A stretch of 64,000 bases of DNA from Chondrocystis sp. NIES-4102 (GCA_002368355.1 AP018281.1:4092001-4156000); one strand, 5' to 3'; counted from the stretch's first letter, positions 17,551 through 27,091 are shown. Numbers and translations: made by a program. The notes: generated by a model not told the origin, from the sequence alone.

Positions 17551-19056
17551 TCAATTAGATTTTTTGCCAGCAACAACTAAAATATCTCTAATTTCCAATA
17601 AAGTTCTTTTTCCTCCTGGTAAAGTCACCCAAATTACTACATAAAGAAAAATATATAAGCAGCTAGCAACAAATAAACCCAAGACTAAATTAACAATACT
17701 CGATAAAACCAAATACCTTATACCCATCAAACCCATCACCGCCCCTATGGCAGCTATAGTAGGTCTGGCGATCGCAGCAAGAAAACTTTTAAACTTTAAA
17801 AATGTACCTAAATAGCAGTAATAAACCGCAATGAACATCAAAATAGGTTGTGATATCCCATAAGCTATAGCCACACCCTTTGCTCCCCATTGCACACTAT
17901 AAATAAATACTCCAGTAGTAATAAAAGCGACGATGACACCAAGACGTAACTGACGATCTGCTCTACCTAAAGATTGATATACCCATCCTGGGGCGACATT
18001 AAATGTACCGACAAAAGCTGCTGGCATCAAACATTGAAACAAAGGTACTGCTCCCAACCATTGTTTACCTAACATCAATAAAATAAATTGATCAGCACAA
18101 GCAAACATCAAGCCCACAACAGGCATACCTAAAGTAGTAATCAAAAGGATTGCTTTATAATAATATCGGCTATATTTCTCAGGTTCGTTTTGCAAACTAG
18201 CGAGGGTAGGTAAAGCAACGCTGGTAATAGGAATATTAATCTGTTGTATGGGTAATAATAAAAGTCTATATGCTTGGGCATAAAGTCCTAACTGTTGTGA
18301 CCCCCAACGACGACCTATTAAAAGATTATCCAGGTTGCGAGAAAAATAATTAACCAAGCCAAACCCAGTTAAATTACCACCGAAAGCCAACATAGAAGCC
18401 ACATCAGAATTAAAACTAGGTAGCCCAGGTCGCCAACTACAAGCTATCCAGACCCCAAGACAATTACTAAGTGATGTTGCAAGCAGCATCCAAACTAACG
18501 CCCAATATTGCCAACCGTAATAAGCAGTAATCATAGCTGTAACAATACCGATTACCAGAGAAATAATTTCAATTATTGCCAAGCTAATAAAAAACATCTG
18601 ACGACTTAACAATGCTTGATGCTGTACAGTCAAACCACCAAAAACAAAATTAATAGCCAAAGCTAGAGTAATAGATGTCAAACGAGGATCATGATAAAAA
18701 TAAGCGATCGCAGGTGCTAGGGCTGCCACAATTAAAGCTACTCCTAAACTGACTCCTAAGTTAACCCAAAATAAAGTACTGACTTGTCGATGATTAATTT
18801 GCGATCGCTGTATAGTTGCTGTCGATAAACCCAAATCTTTAAAATATTCCACTAAGCCGATAACTACTGTCACCATCCCAATTAGCCCATAGTCTTCGGG
18901 GGTCAATAAACGGGCTAAAATAGCTGTTGATCCAAATTTGAGACTGAATTTGCTTATTTGCGCTGCGATGGTAACTACACCACCATTAACCGAACGCTGC
19001 TTTAAATTTGCTTTTAAATGTGCTGTATCGAAATAGTTTTGCTTGAACTTGGACAC
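17551..19056 (-). CDS. Polysaccharide flippase (Wzx-like, MOP superfamily)
   Basis: 501 residues with about 12-14 hydrophobic helices. The N-terminal FGSTAILARLLTPEDYGLIG and the segment ARQLGLYAQAYRLLLLPIQQ-like region are typical of lipopolysaccharide/exopolysaccharide flippases (Wzx, MviN-related). It should carry undecaprenyl-linked oligosaccharide across the inner membrane. Start is GTG (MSKFKQNYFDTAH). It is the first gene of a leftward group with a methyltransferase and a glycosyltransferase. Confidence 0.87.
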   Translation of the reverse strand: MSKFKQNYFDTAHLKANLKQRSVNGGVVTIAAQISKFSLKFGSTAILARLLTPEDYGLIGMVTVVIGLVEYFKDLGLSTATIQRSQINHRQVSTLFWVNLGVSLGVALIVAALAPAIAYFYHDPRLTSITLALAINFVFGGLTVQHQALLSRQMFFISLAIIEIISLVIGIVTAMITAYYGWQYWALVWMLLATSLSNCLGVWIACSWRPGLPSFNSDVASMLAFGGNLTGFGLVNYFSRNLDNLLIGRRWGSQQLGLYAQAYRLLLLPIQQINIPITSVALPTLASLQNEPEKYSRYYYKAILLITTLGMPVVGLMFACADQFILLMLGKQWLGAVPLFQCLMPAAFVGTFNVAPGWVYQSLGRADRQLRLGVIVAFITTGVFIYSVQWGAKGVAIAYGISQPILMFIAVYYCYLGTFLKFKSFLAAIARPTIAAIGAVMGLMGIRYLVLSSIVNLVLGLFVASCLYIFLYVVIWVTLPGGKRTLLEIRDILVVAGKKSN

Positions 19057-19126
19057 TAATTATTTTGAAATAATGTTAGTAGGTGGAATTAAATATAAGA
19101 TGACTGTGGCAAGGATAGGTAGTAAG

Positions 19127-19204
19127 AGTCAGGAGTCAGGAGCGATGCAGCGCGGTCTTGGGGGTTTCCCCCATGAGTGACTGCATCAAGAAGTCAGGAG
19201 TCAG
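19127..19204. repeat. Nested-hairpin repeat flanked by GTCAGGA direct repeats
   Basis: An outer stem GATGCAG (19144-19150) / CTGCATC (19181-19187) encloses an inner stem TGGGGG-TTT-CCCCCA (19159-19173). Near-identical AGTCAGGAGTCAG copies flank it at 19127-19139 and 19192-19204. This looks like a small dispersed palindromic element placed inside a GTCAGGA heptamer tract. It lies between a divergent flippase gene and a rightward gene. Confidence 0.7.
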
Positions 19205-19284
19205 TAGTATTTAAAAGCTAAATATCTTTAATCGTTTCTACTTTATATATCATTGTGCAAAGCTACTTATATATCCCTACTTAA

Positions 19285-20067
19285 ATGTTAAACAGTTTAA
19301 TACCCGAACTACCGAATGTAAGTTTAGTAGCTTTTTATGGCGACAAATCAGCCGTTTTAAAGCAATTAATCAAACAAATACAAACCTATTTAATTAATCA
19401 TCAATTACTTAGTAAACAATTTATTCCCTATCAAATAGAACAAGTTCACGGCACAATTATTGGGTGTGAAGGAATTAAAACCGAACTTGGAATAATGAGT
19501 AAATGGTTTTATCAAAGCCGTGGGGAAACTAAAATGATAGATTGTGAAGGTTTGATCAATTATCTGCAAACTCAAGTTAATTTCCCGATTGATATCCGCA
19601 TAGGAGGTTATGATCTTGCTTACAATTACAAATTCCTGAGTCGAGATCAACATCCTTATTTACGTTCTTTTCAACTTCAGCCAGCAGCCGAGCAAACAAT
19701 ACCTGTAATTATAGGTTGGTCATGGCAAAATAATCATATTTCCCGACAAATAGATAATTTGCGTCGCAATTTACAACAATTCAACCTGTTACATAAATAT
19801 CATCTAAATAACCAAGCGATCGATAATGACTTTTATCTACGTTTAGGTACAATTAATTTTGCTTTAGATATTGAGGATCTACAAGTCCTGGCTAAGGAAA
19901 TTCGCGATCTACTGGCAAATCAACCTACTACACTACCAATAAATTTAAGTGATTTGGCTTTTGCTAACTATCAGGATTTAGCCCTAACTCCCCAAACAAC
20001 TACAGTTTTGCCTTTAAACAGCATCACCGCCAGTGAACTTAGACAACTTTATTTGACGCTAAAATAA
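19285..20067 (+). CDS. Uncharacterised cytosolic protein, possible distant 2H-phosphoesterase fold
   Basis: 260 residues, no signal peptide or membrane helix; not recognised with confidence. The segment IEQVHGTIIG (about 51-60) is a beta-strand with an HxT motif as in 2H phosphoesterases (LigT-like RNA ligases). A second strand later, FYLRLGTINFALD, sits where the second HxT would be but lacks the His. Alternating strands and helices fit an alpha/beta fold. If the comparison is right the active site is half missing, so it may bind rather than cleave. No operon partner is clear. Confidence 0.4.
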   Translation: MLNSLIPELPNVSLVAFYGDKSAVLKQLIKQIQTYLINHQLLSKQFIPYQIEQVHGTIIGCEGIKTELGIMSKWFYQSRGETKMIDCEGLINYLQTQVNFPIDIRIGGYDLAYNYKFLSRDQHPYLRSFQLQPAAEQTIPVIIGWSWQNNHISRQIDNLRRNLQQFNLLHKYHLNNQAIDNDFYLRLGTINFALDIEDLQVLAKEIRDLLANQPTTLPINLSDLAFANYQDLALTPQTTTVLPLNSITASELRQLYLTLK

Positions 20068-20222
20068 TGTATTGCTAGGTCTTATATAACTAACATTACC
20101 CACCAATTATCAGCAGAAAAAATACTTTTACCCCTCGTTAAACCAGTTCATTATACTTCGTGCAAGAAATCTGATAATTAGTTGTGGTAAAACATAAATA
20201 ACTTATTAAGTTTTCATAATCA

Positions 20223-20720
20223 ATGACTCATCCAGAACGTATTCAACCAAAAGCAGGTCAAGAATCAGTTTGGGATTACCCTCGCCCACCACGTTTAGAG
20301 CCTTCATCTAAACAAATTAAAATTATTTTTAACCAAATAACTATTGCTGATAGTTGTCGTAGCTATCGAGTGTTAGAAACTAGTCATCCCCCTGTATATT
20401 ATCTACCCCCAGAAGATATAAAGATGGAATATCTTCAATTAGCCAATTCCAGAAAATCATTTTGCGAATGGAAAGGGTTTGCTAGCTATTACGATCTTCA
20501 GGTAGAAAAACAAGTGAGTAATGCAGCCTGGTTTTACGCCGAACCAAACCTTGAATATGCTGCTATAAAAAACTATCTGGCTTTTTATCCTAGTAAAATG
20601 GATGCTTGTTATGTCGATGGAGAATTAGTTCAAGCTCAAGCAGGCGACTTCTATGGTGGCTGGATTACGCAAGATATAGTAGGGCCTTTTAAAGGTGGTT
20701 TGGGAAGTTGGGGATGGTGA
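20223..20720 (+). CDS. DUF427 domain-containing protein
   Basis: 165 residues. The DUF427 pattern is clear: IADSCRSYRVLETSHPPVYY, then SRKSFCEWKGFASYYDL, AAWFYAEP, and IKNYLAFYPSKMDACYVDGE. The family forms a small beta-barrel of unknown function in bacteria and fungi. The C-terminus GDFYGGWITQDIVGPFKGG is conserved in cyanobacterial members. Cytosolic; the next small membrane-protein gene follows after 54 bases in the same direction. Confidence 0.85.
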   Translation: MTHPERIQPKAGQESVWDYPRPPRLEPSSKQIKIIFNQITIADSCRSYRVLETSHPPVYYLPPEDIKMEYLQLANSRKSFCEWKGFASYYDLQVEKQVSNAAWFYAEPNLEYAAIKNYLAFYPSKMDACYVDGELVQAQAGDFYGGWITQDIVGPFKGGLGSWGW

Positions 20721-20774
20721 CGATAACCCTCATGGCAATTAAATAAATATAATTTTAGTAATTAAGGTGATCTC

Positions 20775-21068
20775 ATGCTTAAAGGATGGTTAGTTGGAGT
20801 CTGTATTTTATTTGTTTTGGCGGAATTTAGCATTTGGTTAAAACAATTCATGTTACCCTTGCCAATATATATTCTGGCGGGGGCATTTTTGGCGATCGCA
20901 TCTAATTATGAACAAGGTTTAATGGCTTTATTCCGTCGCCCCGAACCCACAACTACCGAGATTTTATCTCAAACTGCTACTTTAATTGAGCAAGCAAAAA
21001 ATCTACCCACTCATTCTCCTCAAGGGATTTTACCAGCAACAGCAGATAATTCAGAAGTAAATGTCTAA
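20775..21068 (+). CDS. Small uncharacterised membrane protein
   Basis: 97 residues. Two adjacent hydrophobic helices (about 4-24 and 28-46) are followed by a soluble tail of about 50 residues ending in a Pro/Thr-rich segment. No known domain recognised. ATG preceded by AAGGTGATCTC, an acceptable ribosome-binding site. Possibly in one transcript with the DUF427 gene. Confidence 0.6.
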   Translation: MLKGWLVGVCILFVLAEFSIWLKQFMLPLPIYILAGAFLAIASNYEQGLMALFRRPEPTTTEILSQTATLIEQAKNLPTHSPQGILPATADNSEVNV

Positions 21069-21304
21069 TTTTAAGTGCCATTAGACAACATTTAAACATT
21101 AAAAATTCAAACCACAGTCACAAAAAAGACACATAGGTTAGATACATTTTAAACATCACCTGATTTAGAAAAGCCAGGTAAAAGAAAAAACCTATGAAAC
21201 TTCTTTATTAATTATCAATTGTCAGTAAATAAATAATTGACAAATCCATTACCTATTTTAATCTCATCTTCAAATTATTAATACTATTATTGAGCTTCAA
21301 ACCT

Positions 21305-22519
21305 ATGACAACAACTAAATTTTGGAAACAAATAACCACTTCTCTATCATTAATCATATTAGGTGGAGGTCTCGCCCTAGGAGGTAAACATCTAATCAAT
21401 AGTTCCGAAAGCGTTGCCCAAGAAGTAATGCCCAAAGATAACCCCTCCAACACCATCAAAGCTAGAAATGTTGCCCAAACCCAAAGTGATCTGCAACCTG
21501 CGATCGCTGTACCGCAAAACTATGTTAGTCAAGTAGTACAAGAAGTGGGAGACTCGGTAGTTAGGATAGATGCCTCGCGCACCGTTTCTACTAATGCTTC
21601 GCCAATGCTCAATGATCCCTTTTTTAATGAATTCTTCGGGGGTCAAATACCCAATATTCCAGATAAACAGGTTCAAAGAGGCTTCGGTTCTGGGTTTATC
21701 GTCAGTTCCGATGGTTTGATTCTAACTAACGCTCATGTGGTAGATGGTAGTGATAAGGTAGAAGTTACCCTTAAAGATGGACGTAGTTTAAACGGTAAGG
21801 TAATGGGGAGTGATTCCTTAACTGATGTGGCGGTAATCAAAATCGATGCTCAAAATTTACCTGCTGTAACCTTTGCAGACTCAGAAACGCTACAACCAGG
21901 AGAATGGGCAATTGCGATCGGTAATCCTTTGGGTTTAGATAATACAGTTACTACTGGTATTGTGAGTGCTACTGGTAGAACTAGCGCACAAATAGGCGTA
22001 GCAGATAAACGAGTTAGTTTTATTCAAACCGATGCTGCCATTAACCCTGGTAACTCTGGAGGACCCTTACTAAATGCCAAGGGTGAGGTAATTGGGATGA
22101 ACACCGCTATCATTCAAAATGCCCAAGGTATTGGGTTTGCTATCCCGATTAATACTGCTCAAAATATCGCTGAAGAGTTAATTGCTAAAGGTAGAGCGGA
22201 TCATCCTTATTTAGGAATTCAAATGGCAGAAATTACCCCCGAATTAAAACAACAGTTAAAAAACCGAACTAATCTTGAGGTTAAAGCGGATAAAGGTATT
22301 TTGATTGTAGATGTCGTTCCTAATTCTCCCGCCGATAATGCAGGGTTAAGAACAGGAGATATTATCAAAAAAATAGCAGGGGAGTCTGTTACAACTACTA
22401 ATGATATACAGCAGACAGTCGAGAAAACAAAAAATGGTCAACCTTTAGCCTTGCTATTGCAAAGAAATGGCAAACAATTAAATATGGATGTTCAAGTTGG
22501 TGTCTTACCTAAATCCTAA
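21305..22519 (+). CDS. Deg/HtrA-family serine protease (HhoA/HhoB/HtrA type)
   Basis: About 404 residues: an N-terminal hydrophobic segment (about 10-30) for export, a trypsin-like domain with catalytic His in LTNAHVVDG, Asp in LTDVAVIKI and Ser in NPGNSGGPLL, then one PDZ domain (GILIVDVVPNSPADNAGLRTG). Single-PDZ architecture is that of the cyanobacterial Deg proteases in periplasm and thylakoid lumen, which remove damaged proteins under light and heat stress. ATG 21305 preferred over a TTG 15 bases earlier. A strong terminator follows. Which of the three paralogues it is cannot be told. Confidence 0.93.
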   Translation: MTTTKFWKQITTSLSLIILGGGLALGGKHLINSSESVAQEVMPKDNPSNTIKARNVAQTQSDLQPAIAVPQNYVSQVVQEVGDSVVRIDASRTVSTNASPMLNDPFFNEFFGGQIPNIPDKQVQRGFGSGFIVSSDGLILTNAHVVDGSDKVEVTLKDGRSLNGKVMGSDSLTDVAVIKIDAQNLPAVTFADSETLQPGEWAIAIGNPLGLDNTVTTGIVSATGRTSAQIGVADKRVSFIQTDAAINPGNSGGPLLNAKGEVIGMNTAIIQNAQGIGFAIPINTAQNIAEELIAKGRADHPYLGIQMAEITPELKQQLKNRTNLEVKADKGILIVDVVPNSPADNAGLRTGDIIKKIAGESVTTTNDIQQTVEKTKNGQPLALLLQRNGKQLNMDVQVGVLPKS

Positions 22520-22576
22520 AGTTTTGCTGACTAATTTTGCTCATTAACAGATTTTTAAATTTTCTCACACCATACA

Positions 22577-22620
22577 GGCGATAAGTTGAACTATATTCCA
22601 ATCTTATCGTCTTTTATTTT
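22577..22620 (+). terminator. Terminator after the Deg protease gene
   Basis: Stem of about 9 bp, core CGATAAG (22579-22585) / CTTATCG (22603-22609), followed by TTTTATTTT. Confidence 0.75.
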
Positions 22621-22677
22621 GATTAATAATCGGCTGAACTGTTATACCGTTTACCAATAATTGAATTGCCAAAGTTT

Positions 22678-22820
22678 CTATAGCAATACTAGATAAAGTT
22701 AGGACATTTTTTTACTGATATCTACTACCTATTACCCACTACCCACTACCTACTACCCACTACCCACTACCCACTACCCAATCACCCTAATTGTCCTAAT
22801 CTAATTTTGTATGGCTATAG
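22678..22820. mobile_element. MITE-like element A (CT-rich core, TA-flanked inverted termini)
   Basis: About 143 bp. Left end CTATAGCAATAC (22678-22689) and right end GTATGGCTATAG (22809-22820) are inverted repeats matching at 11 of 12 positions. Inside is a run of CCCACTA-type heptamers (about 22722-22780). The same ends and core order recur at 31590-31784, and the right end at 25218-25229. TA at each edge fits a target duplication like that of IS630/mariner elements. No transposase gene, so non-autonomous. Confidence 0.6.
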
Positions 22821-22844
22821 CTCGTAAAGTCCAGTAGTAATTCA

Positions 22845-24293
22845 TTATTTTTTTGTCTGCATCAACACCTCTAGGCTATTTATTGCAGGCTGGTAATCTG
22901 GCTTAATTTTTAAGGCTGTTTCTAATGATTGTTTTGCTTGTTCATCCCGACCGAGTTTATTAAGCACAAAAGCTTTATTTGTCCAAACAGTATAATCATC
23001 TGGATCTAATTCGGTAGCTTTATTATAAGCATTTAAAGAATCTTGATCTCGACCAACTGTTTCTAAGATTAATCCTTTAGTACTCCAAGCAGTTGGATAA
23101 CTTGAATCAATATTAATTGCCGTTTCAATATCTTCTAAGGCGAGTTGATGATTTCCTAATTCAAGCTGCACTAAAGCACGGTTATTATACAGTAGAGAGG
23201 AAGGGTGAAGATTTTGAGCTTTCCTTAATTCCGCAGCCTTATTAAAAGATTGTAGAGCAAGCTGATATTGACCTAGGGCGTATCTTAATTCTCCTTGTGC
23301 CATCCAATCAGCAGGGTTATCTGGACTGATATCTAGGGCTTGATTAAGACTATCTAAGGCTGGCTGAAATTGTTGCAAAGCTTGTAATGCTCCTGCTTTA
23401 CATCTATAGGCATCGTATTTATAACGAGAAGGAGTAACTTGAAGTTCAATCGCTTTTTCGCAAGCTTCTAGGGCTAATTCGTAGTTTTCATCAAAACCAA
23501 GAGCAAAACCTTTAGCAAACCAAGCTAAATATAAATCTTCTCTTAATTCAATTGCTTTATTATACGCACCTCTAGATTCAGCGACTCTGCCAATACGCCA
23601 TAGTTGATTGCCTTTTTCCAACCAATGATAGGGATTATTAGGATTATTAACAGCAATAGGCGGTTGCCATTGATCAACGAGATCTTGCTTAATTACCAGG
23701 GGGGCAGAACTTTCAATATTCAAATAGTTGTAAATAGGTTGATTTGATGCCCAAGCTAAAAAAGTCTGAATTGGTATACCTAAACTTAAACCAATTTTTA
23801 TTCGTACAGGAGAACCTACTTCGTCTAAATATTCTCGAATAATCTCATCTTCTTCACCTATTTTCCTGCCATCAGCCCTTCCATGAATACCAATAAGACG
23901 ACCTTGTGTATCCAATACTGCGCCACCACTCATACCTGGATGGGTAAGATTAGTATAAATCAACTCATAACCACCGAAGTTATTTTCATTTAAACTATCT
24001 GGTTGATATGAAATAGCTGTACCAGAATTGTCAAAGAGAAAACCACGAGCAAAAATCCGCCCTTTGACTTCTAAAGGGAAACCAGACACGAAAACATATT
24101 GTTTATCGTAAGCATTAGAAAATAACTTATTTTCATAGTCATTATTGCTATAAAGTCGATAATTAAATTTAGAAATAGTAGCAATTGGATACTGGCGATC
24201 GCTTTTAAATTGCAATAATAATAAATCGATCTTATTAGGCAATTTTTCAACTAATAGAAATGTTAAAACAATCAATCTCCTATCCCAGTACAC
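22845..24293 (-). pseudogene. Trypsin-like protease/TPR protein lacking its N-terminus
   Basis: 482 residues readable from a GTG. The middle part is a trypsin-like domain: Asp region VEKLPNKIDLLLLQF and Ser region THPGMSGGAVLDTQGRLIGI are present, but the signal peptide and catalytic-His segment expected before them are absent, and the frame is closed by TAA just upstream of the GTG. The C-terminal half has six or more TPR repeats (NPDDYTVWTNKAFVLNKLGR-like units). Cyanobacteria carry many intact S1-protease/TPR proteins; this copy seems 5'-truncated. The TPR part could still be made and bind partners. Confidence 0.65.
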
Positions 24294-24353
24294 TTAACTA
24301 AAGCAGTTTCTTTTTGGGATATTTTTCCTGAAGATGATCAGATATATAAGTTA

Positions 24354-25055
24354 ATGGTTCAAGCAAGGGCTTTTAAAGTTCTCTTCTCAGATATTAATCG
24401 TGCTACCAAAGAGCCTACTATTCGTTATCAACGTCAAACATCTGTCGGGCTGGAAAATGTTGATCTTGCTTCTAATTGGGAAGAAGTTTCGATAGGATTA
24501 GAAGTTCGCGCTTGTTTGGAGGATAAGGAAGAAATTGAACGTCAAGTTAATGCTATTTATGAATCAGCAACAACTGAAGCTCAAAAACAACAGCTAGATC
24601 AGCAGTTAACCGATTATCTCCAGCAACGAGCCAAAGATTTAGAAAAGTTAGGTGGCAAAGAATCTCCTGTCTATGTCAGAGAAAAAAATATTGTTGGTAA
24701 TGTAATTGAAAAATATAAATTATCAACCAGTCAAACTCAAACTACTTTCTCTATTCCTGTAGCAACTTCTCAACCACAACCCGTAGCTATTAAGATGAAT
24801 GGTGTTAGTGATACTCAACCAGTAGCAGTAGTAAATACGTCCGACTCGAACAACAAAATTAACTTCGAGCAACTAGAAAAACTTATAGAGATGTATAGTA
24901 ATGATTTTCTTAATAAGGAGGAATTTTTAGCTGCTAAAGTAAAGCTTTCAAGGGATAACTTTAAGCAACTAGAAAAACTCGTAGATATGTATAGTGATGA
25001 TTTTCTTTATAGGGAGGAATTTTTAGCTGCAAAGGCAAAACTTTTAGGAATGTGA
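24354..25055 (+). CDS. Uncharacterised protein with two tandem SHOCT-like C-terminal repeats
   Basis: 233 residues, no signal peptide. The N-terminal 120 residues (many charged, helix-rich) match no family I know. A flexible Gln/Val-rich linker follows, then two copies of a 32-residue unit, QLEKLxxMYSxDFLxxEEFLAAK, which resemble SHOCT (short C-terminal) domains. The DNA of the two copies (from 24867 and 24963) is 96 bp in period and highly similar, so the duplication is recent. The frame is open upstream to 24267 without another standard start. It starts head-to-head with the truncated protease gene. Confidence 0.5.
   Translation: MVQARAFKVLFSDINRATKEPTIRYQRQTSVGLENVDLASNWEEVSIGLEVRACLEDKEEIERQVNAIYESATTEAQKQQLDQQLTDYLQQRAKDLEKLGGKESPVYVREKNIVGNVIEKYKLSTSQTQTTFSIPVATSQPQPVAIKMNGVSDTQPVAVVNTSDSNNKINFEQLEKLIEMYSNDFLNKEEFLAAKVKLSRDNFKQLEKLVDMYSDDFLYREEFLAAKAKLLGM
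24867..25052 (+). repeat. 96-bp tandem repeat within the SHOCT-like gene
   Basis: Two adjacent units beginning at 24867 and 24963, both starting AGCAACTAGAAAAACT and both containing GAGGAATTTTTAGCTGC. The period is a whole number of codons (32 residues), so the frame is kept. Confidence 0.85.
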
Positions 25056-25391
25056 GGTTATGACATTTTTTAACTGTGGGCTTCTTAGTTCTAAATTGTT
25101 AAATGCTCGATCATTAATAATGATTGACTTGAGACTCCTTATTCCAAACTCTAGCCAAAACCCCACTAATTAATACATTCAATTGATAATCACTGGAATT
25201 GTCAAGCAACTAATTATGTATGGCTATAAGACAATTGATATTAAGATTTGCGCCAAGAGATTTAATTAAATGTCCTAATTTATCGTGATTGTTATTATAA
25301 TTACCTGCTTAGTTAATTATTTTTGTAATTAAGTATAAGTCGCCTGAAATATTGGTCAATTAGATGAACATCTTTTAAACATCAACTCAGG
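25056..25391. mobile_element. Gene-free spacer with degraded MITE-like element B
   Basis: The right end of the 22.7 kb and 31.6 kb elements is found here: TGATAATCACTGGAATTGTC through GTATGGCTATAA (25184-25229), about 80% like the copy at 31738-31784. At the left, TTATGACATTTTTTAACTG (from about 25060) matches the inner left part of element A, but the CTATAGC terminus and the CT-rich core are missing. The rest of the spacer, 25230-25391, shows nothing distinctive. Confidence 0.45.
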
Positions 25392-26000
25392 TTATCTACC
25401 TTGCCACCGTTTGAGAGCAATACAATCAATATCTAAAGTATCAAAAGCACGAGCCACTACAAAATCCACTAGATCCTCAATAGTCTGAGGATGATGATAC
25501 CAAGCAGGAATGGCAGGCACGATTTTAACTCCAGCTTCTGCCAAACTAGTTAAATTACGTAAATGAATTAAGCTAAACGGAGTTTCCCTAGGAACAACAA
25601 CTAAGGGCTTGCCCTCCTTAATTTGTACGTCTGCTGCCCTCTCCAACAGATCTGAGCTTAAACCTGTGGCAATTTTAGCGACAGTACTCATGCTACAGGG
25701 AATAATCATCATTCCTAAAGTCCGAAAAGAACCACTAGCAATATTATCTCCCACATCCCCCCAACGGTGACAATTAAGTGTTCCTCCTTGCATTACTTCG
25801 GCTTTTTCGCGCCAAAATAATTCTTGTTGTTCTGGCTCGGTAGGCATCCGAATGTTTTCTTCTGCTTGCCAAACCATATAGGTAGCACGAGAAGCAACTA
25901 GTTCTACTGTATAGTCAGCAGCCAAAAGATATTTTATAGCACGGACAGCATAAATTAGTCCTGAAGCACCACTCACACCAATAACCAGGGGTTTAGTCAT
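25392..26000 (-). CDS. ubiX: Flavin prenyltransferase UbiX
   Basis: 202 residues. The N-terminal VIGVSGASGLIYAVRAIKYL is the FMN-binding signature, and SGSFRTLGMMIIPCSMSTVAKIATG and VVVPRETPFSLIHLRNLTSL are the other conserved blocks. It makes prenylated FMN for UbiD-type decarboxylases, here most likely for plastoquinone or quinone synthesis. Its start lies 15 bases after the stop of a HEAT-repeat gene, so the two share a transcript. Confidence 0.95.
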   Translation of the reverse strand: MTKPLVIGVSGASGLIYAVRAIKYLLAADYTVELVASRATYMVWQAEENIRMPTEPEQQELFWREKAEVMQGGTLNCHRWGDVGDNIASGSFRTLGMMIIPCSMSTVAKIATGLSSDLLERAADVQIKEGKPLVVVPRETPFSLIHLRNLTSLAEAGVKIVPAIPAWYHHPQTIEDLVDFVVARAFDTLDIDCIALKRWQGR

Positions 26001-26015
26001 CTAATATTTTACGGG

Positions 26016-26732
26016 TTATATTAATCCTTCAAATTCCAATTCTTCGATCATCTGCAAACCGCGAGGATCACCGACTTTGAGGATAGCACTTCTAGCATCA
26101 TCTTTGACCCCAAAGTCCTCATCTTCCACTAAAGATTCAATTAAAGCATCGATCGCTGTGGCATAAATTACGTTGGAAGGTAATTCTCGACATAACTGTC
26201 CAATTGCCCAAGCACAATTACTTCTAACTGCTGCGGTGCTATCTCTTCTCAAACCCTGAATTAGTGGTGGAATAGCTGCAATAATATCATCATAATCTAG
26301 AGTGGCAATCTGGGCTAACCCACTAGCTGCCCAAAGTCTCACGGCGGAGATATCGGTTTTAAGTGCATGAATTAAAGGTTGGAGAGCGCGACGATCTTTA
26401 CTATTACCTAATGCCCAAACAATACCCTTGCGCACATACCCATTGAAGTCTACGGCTAGTAATTTAATTAAAGGTTCAACCGCATTATAAGCAGTGTTGC
26501 GCCCTAAAGCATAGGTTGTACTAACTCGCACCAAAGGGCAAACATCGTCTAATAGTTTGATCAGTATGGGGATAGATCGTGGATCTTTGATTTCGCAAAA
26601 AGCTCTAGCTGCTAACATCCGCTCTGACGCAGTTTCTGATTGTAATAACTCTAGCATTCGATTAGGGTCTGGAGGCGGAATTTCTGAGGCTGGTGCTGCT
26701 TCTATTATATTTAAGTCATCATTGTTCATCAT
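26016..26732 (-). CDS. HEAT-repeat protein (NblB/phycobilin-lyase-like superfamily)
   Basis: 238 residues built of about five HEAT repeats (units such as RSIPILIKLLDDVCPLVRVS and AVEPLIKLLAVDFNGYVRKG). In cyanobacteria this repeat superfamily includes phycobilin lyases of the E/F clan and the phycobilisome degradation factor NblB. Either role is possible; there is no phycobiliprotein gene next to it. The following ubiX gene is 15 bases away, which may only reflect shared transcription. Confidence 0.7.
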   Translation of the reverse strand: MMNNDDLNIIEAAPASEIPPPDPNRMLELLQSETASERMLAARAFCEIKDPRSIPILIKLLDDVCPLVRVSTTYALGRNTAYNAVEPLIKLLAVDFNGYVRKGIVWALGNSKDRRALQPLIHALKTDISAVRLWAASGLAQIATLDYDDIIAAIPPLIQGLRRDSTAAVRSNCAWAIGQLCRELPSNVIYATAIDALIESLVEDEDFGVKDDARSAILKVGDPRGLQMIEELEFEGLI

Positions 26733-27091
26733 CGCTTTTATCGCTCTTTAGCTATCTATTTGATTCATAGCAGGTTGTATAATAATTCTCATTACCGTTT
26801 AATAGATCGGTTTAAAGCCTTATTCGGCAAGAGTTGATTTTTTTTAAAATTGGGTAGATTTTCCTCTTTTAGCTGATCCTGCAAAGGAGAGAACCTTAAC
26901 TGTTAAAGTTAGAGTCTTGATTATTTATGTTCTCATACTACTATTTGATCGCTTTTGTACCAAATCAATAGCAATCTACTATCATAAATGAAGAGGCTAG
27001 GCTTATGATCAGTTGATTTTAAGCGATTAATTGTAGGCTCAGACCTTCAAGCTTAAGATAGCCTAAGCAAATATAAAGTAGATGACAGTAG
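26733..27091. other. Gene-free spacer
   Basis: About 360 AT-rich bases between two leftward genes. It should contain the promoter of the HEAT-ubiX unit. No open frame, repeat or strong hairpin seen. Confidence 0.5.

Noticed and set aside
22722-22780. CRISPR-like array of short repeats
   Set aside because: The units are 7-base CT-rich direct repeats without spacers and lie inside a repeat element; no cas gene is near.
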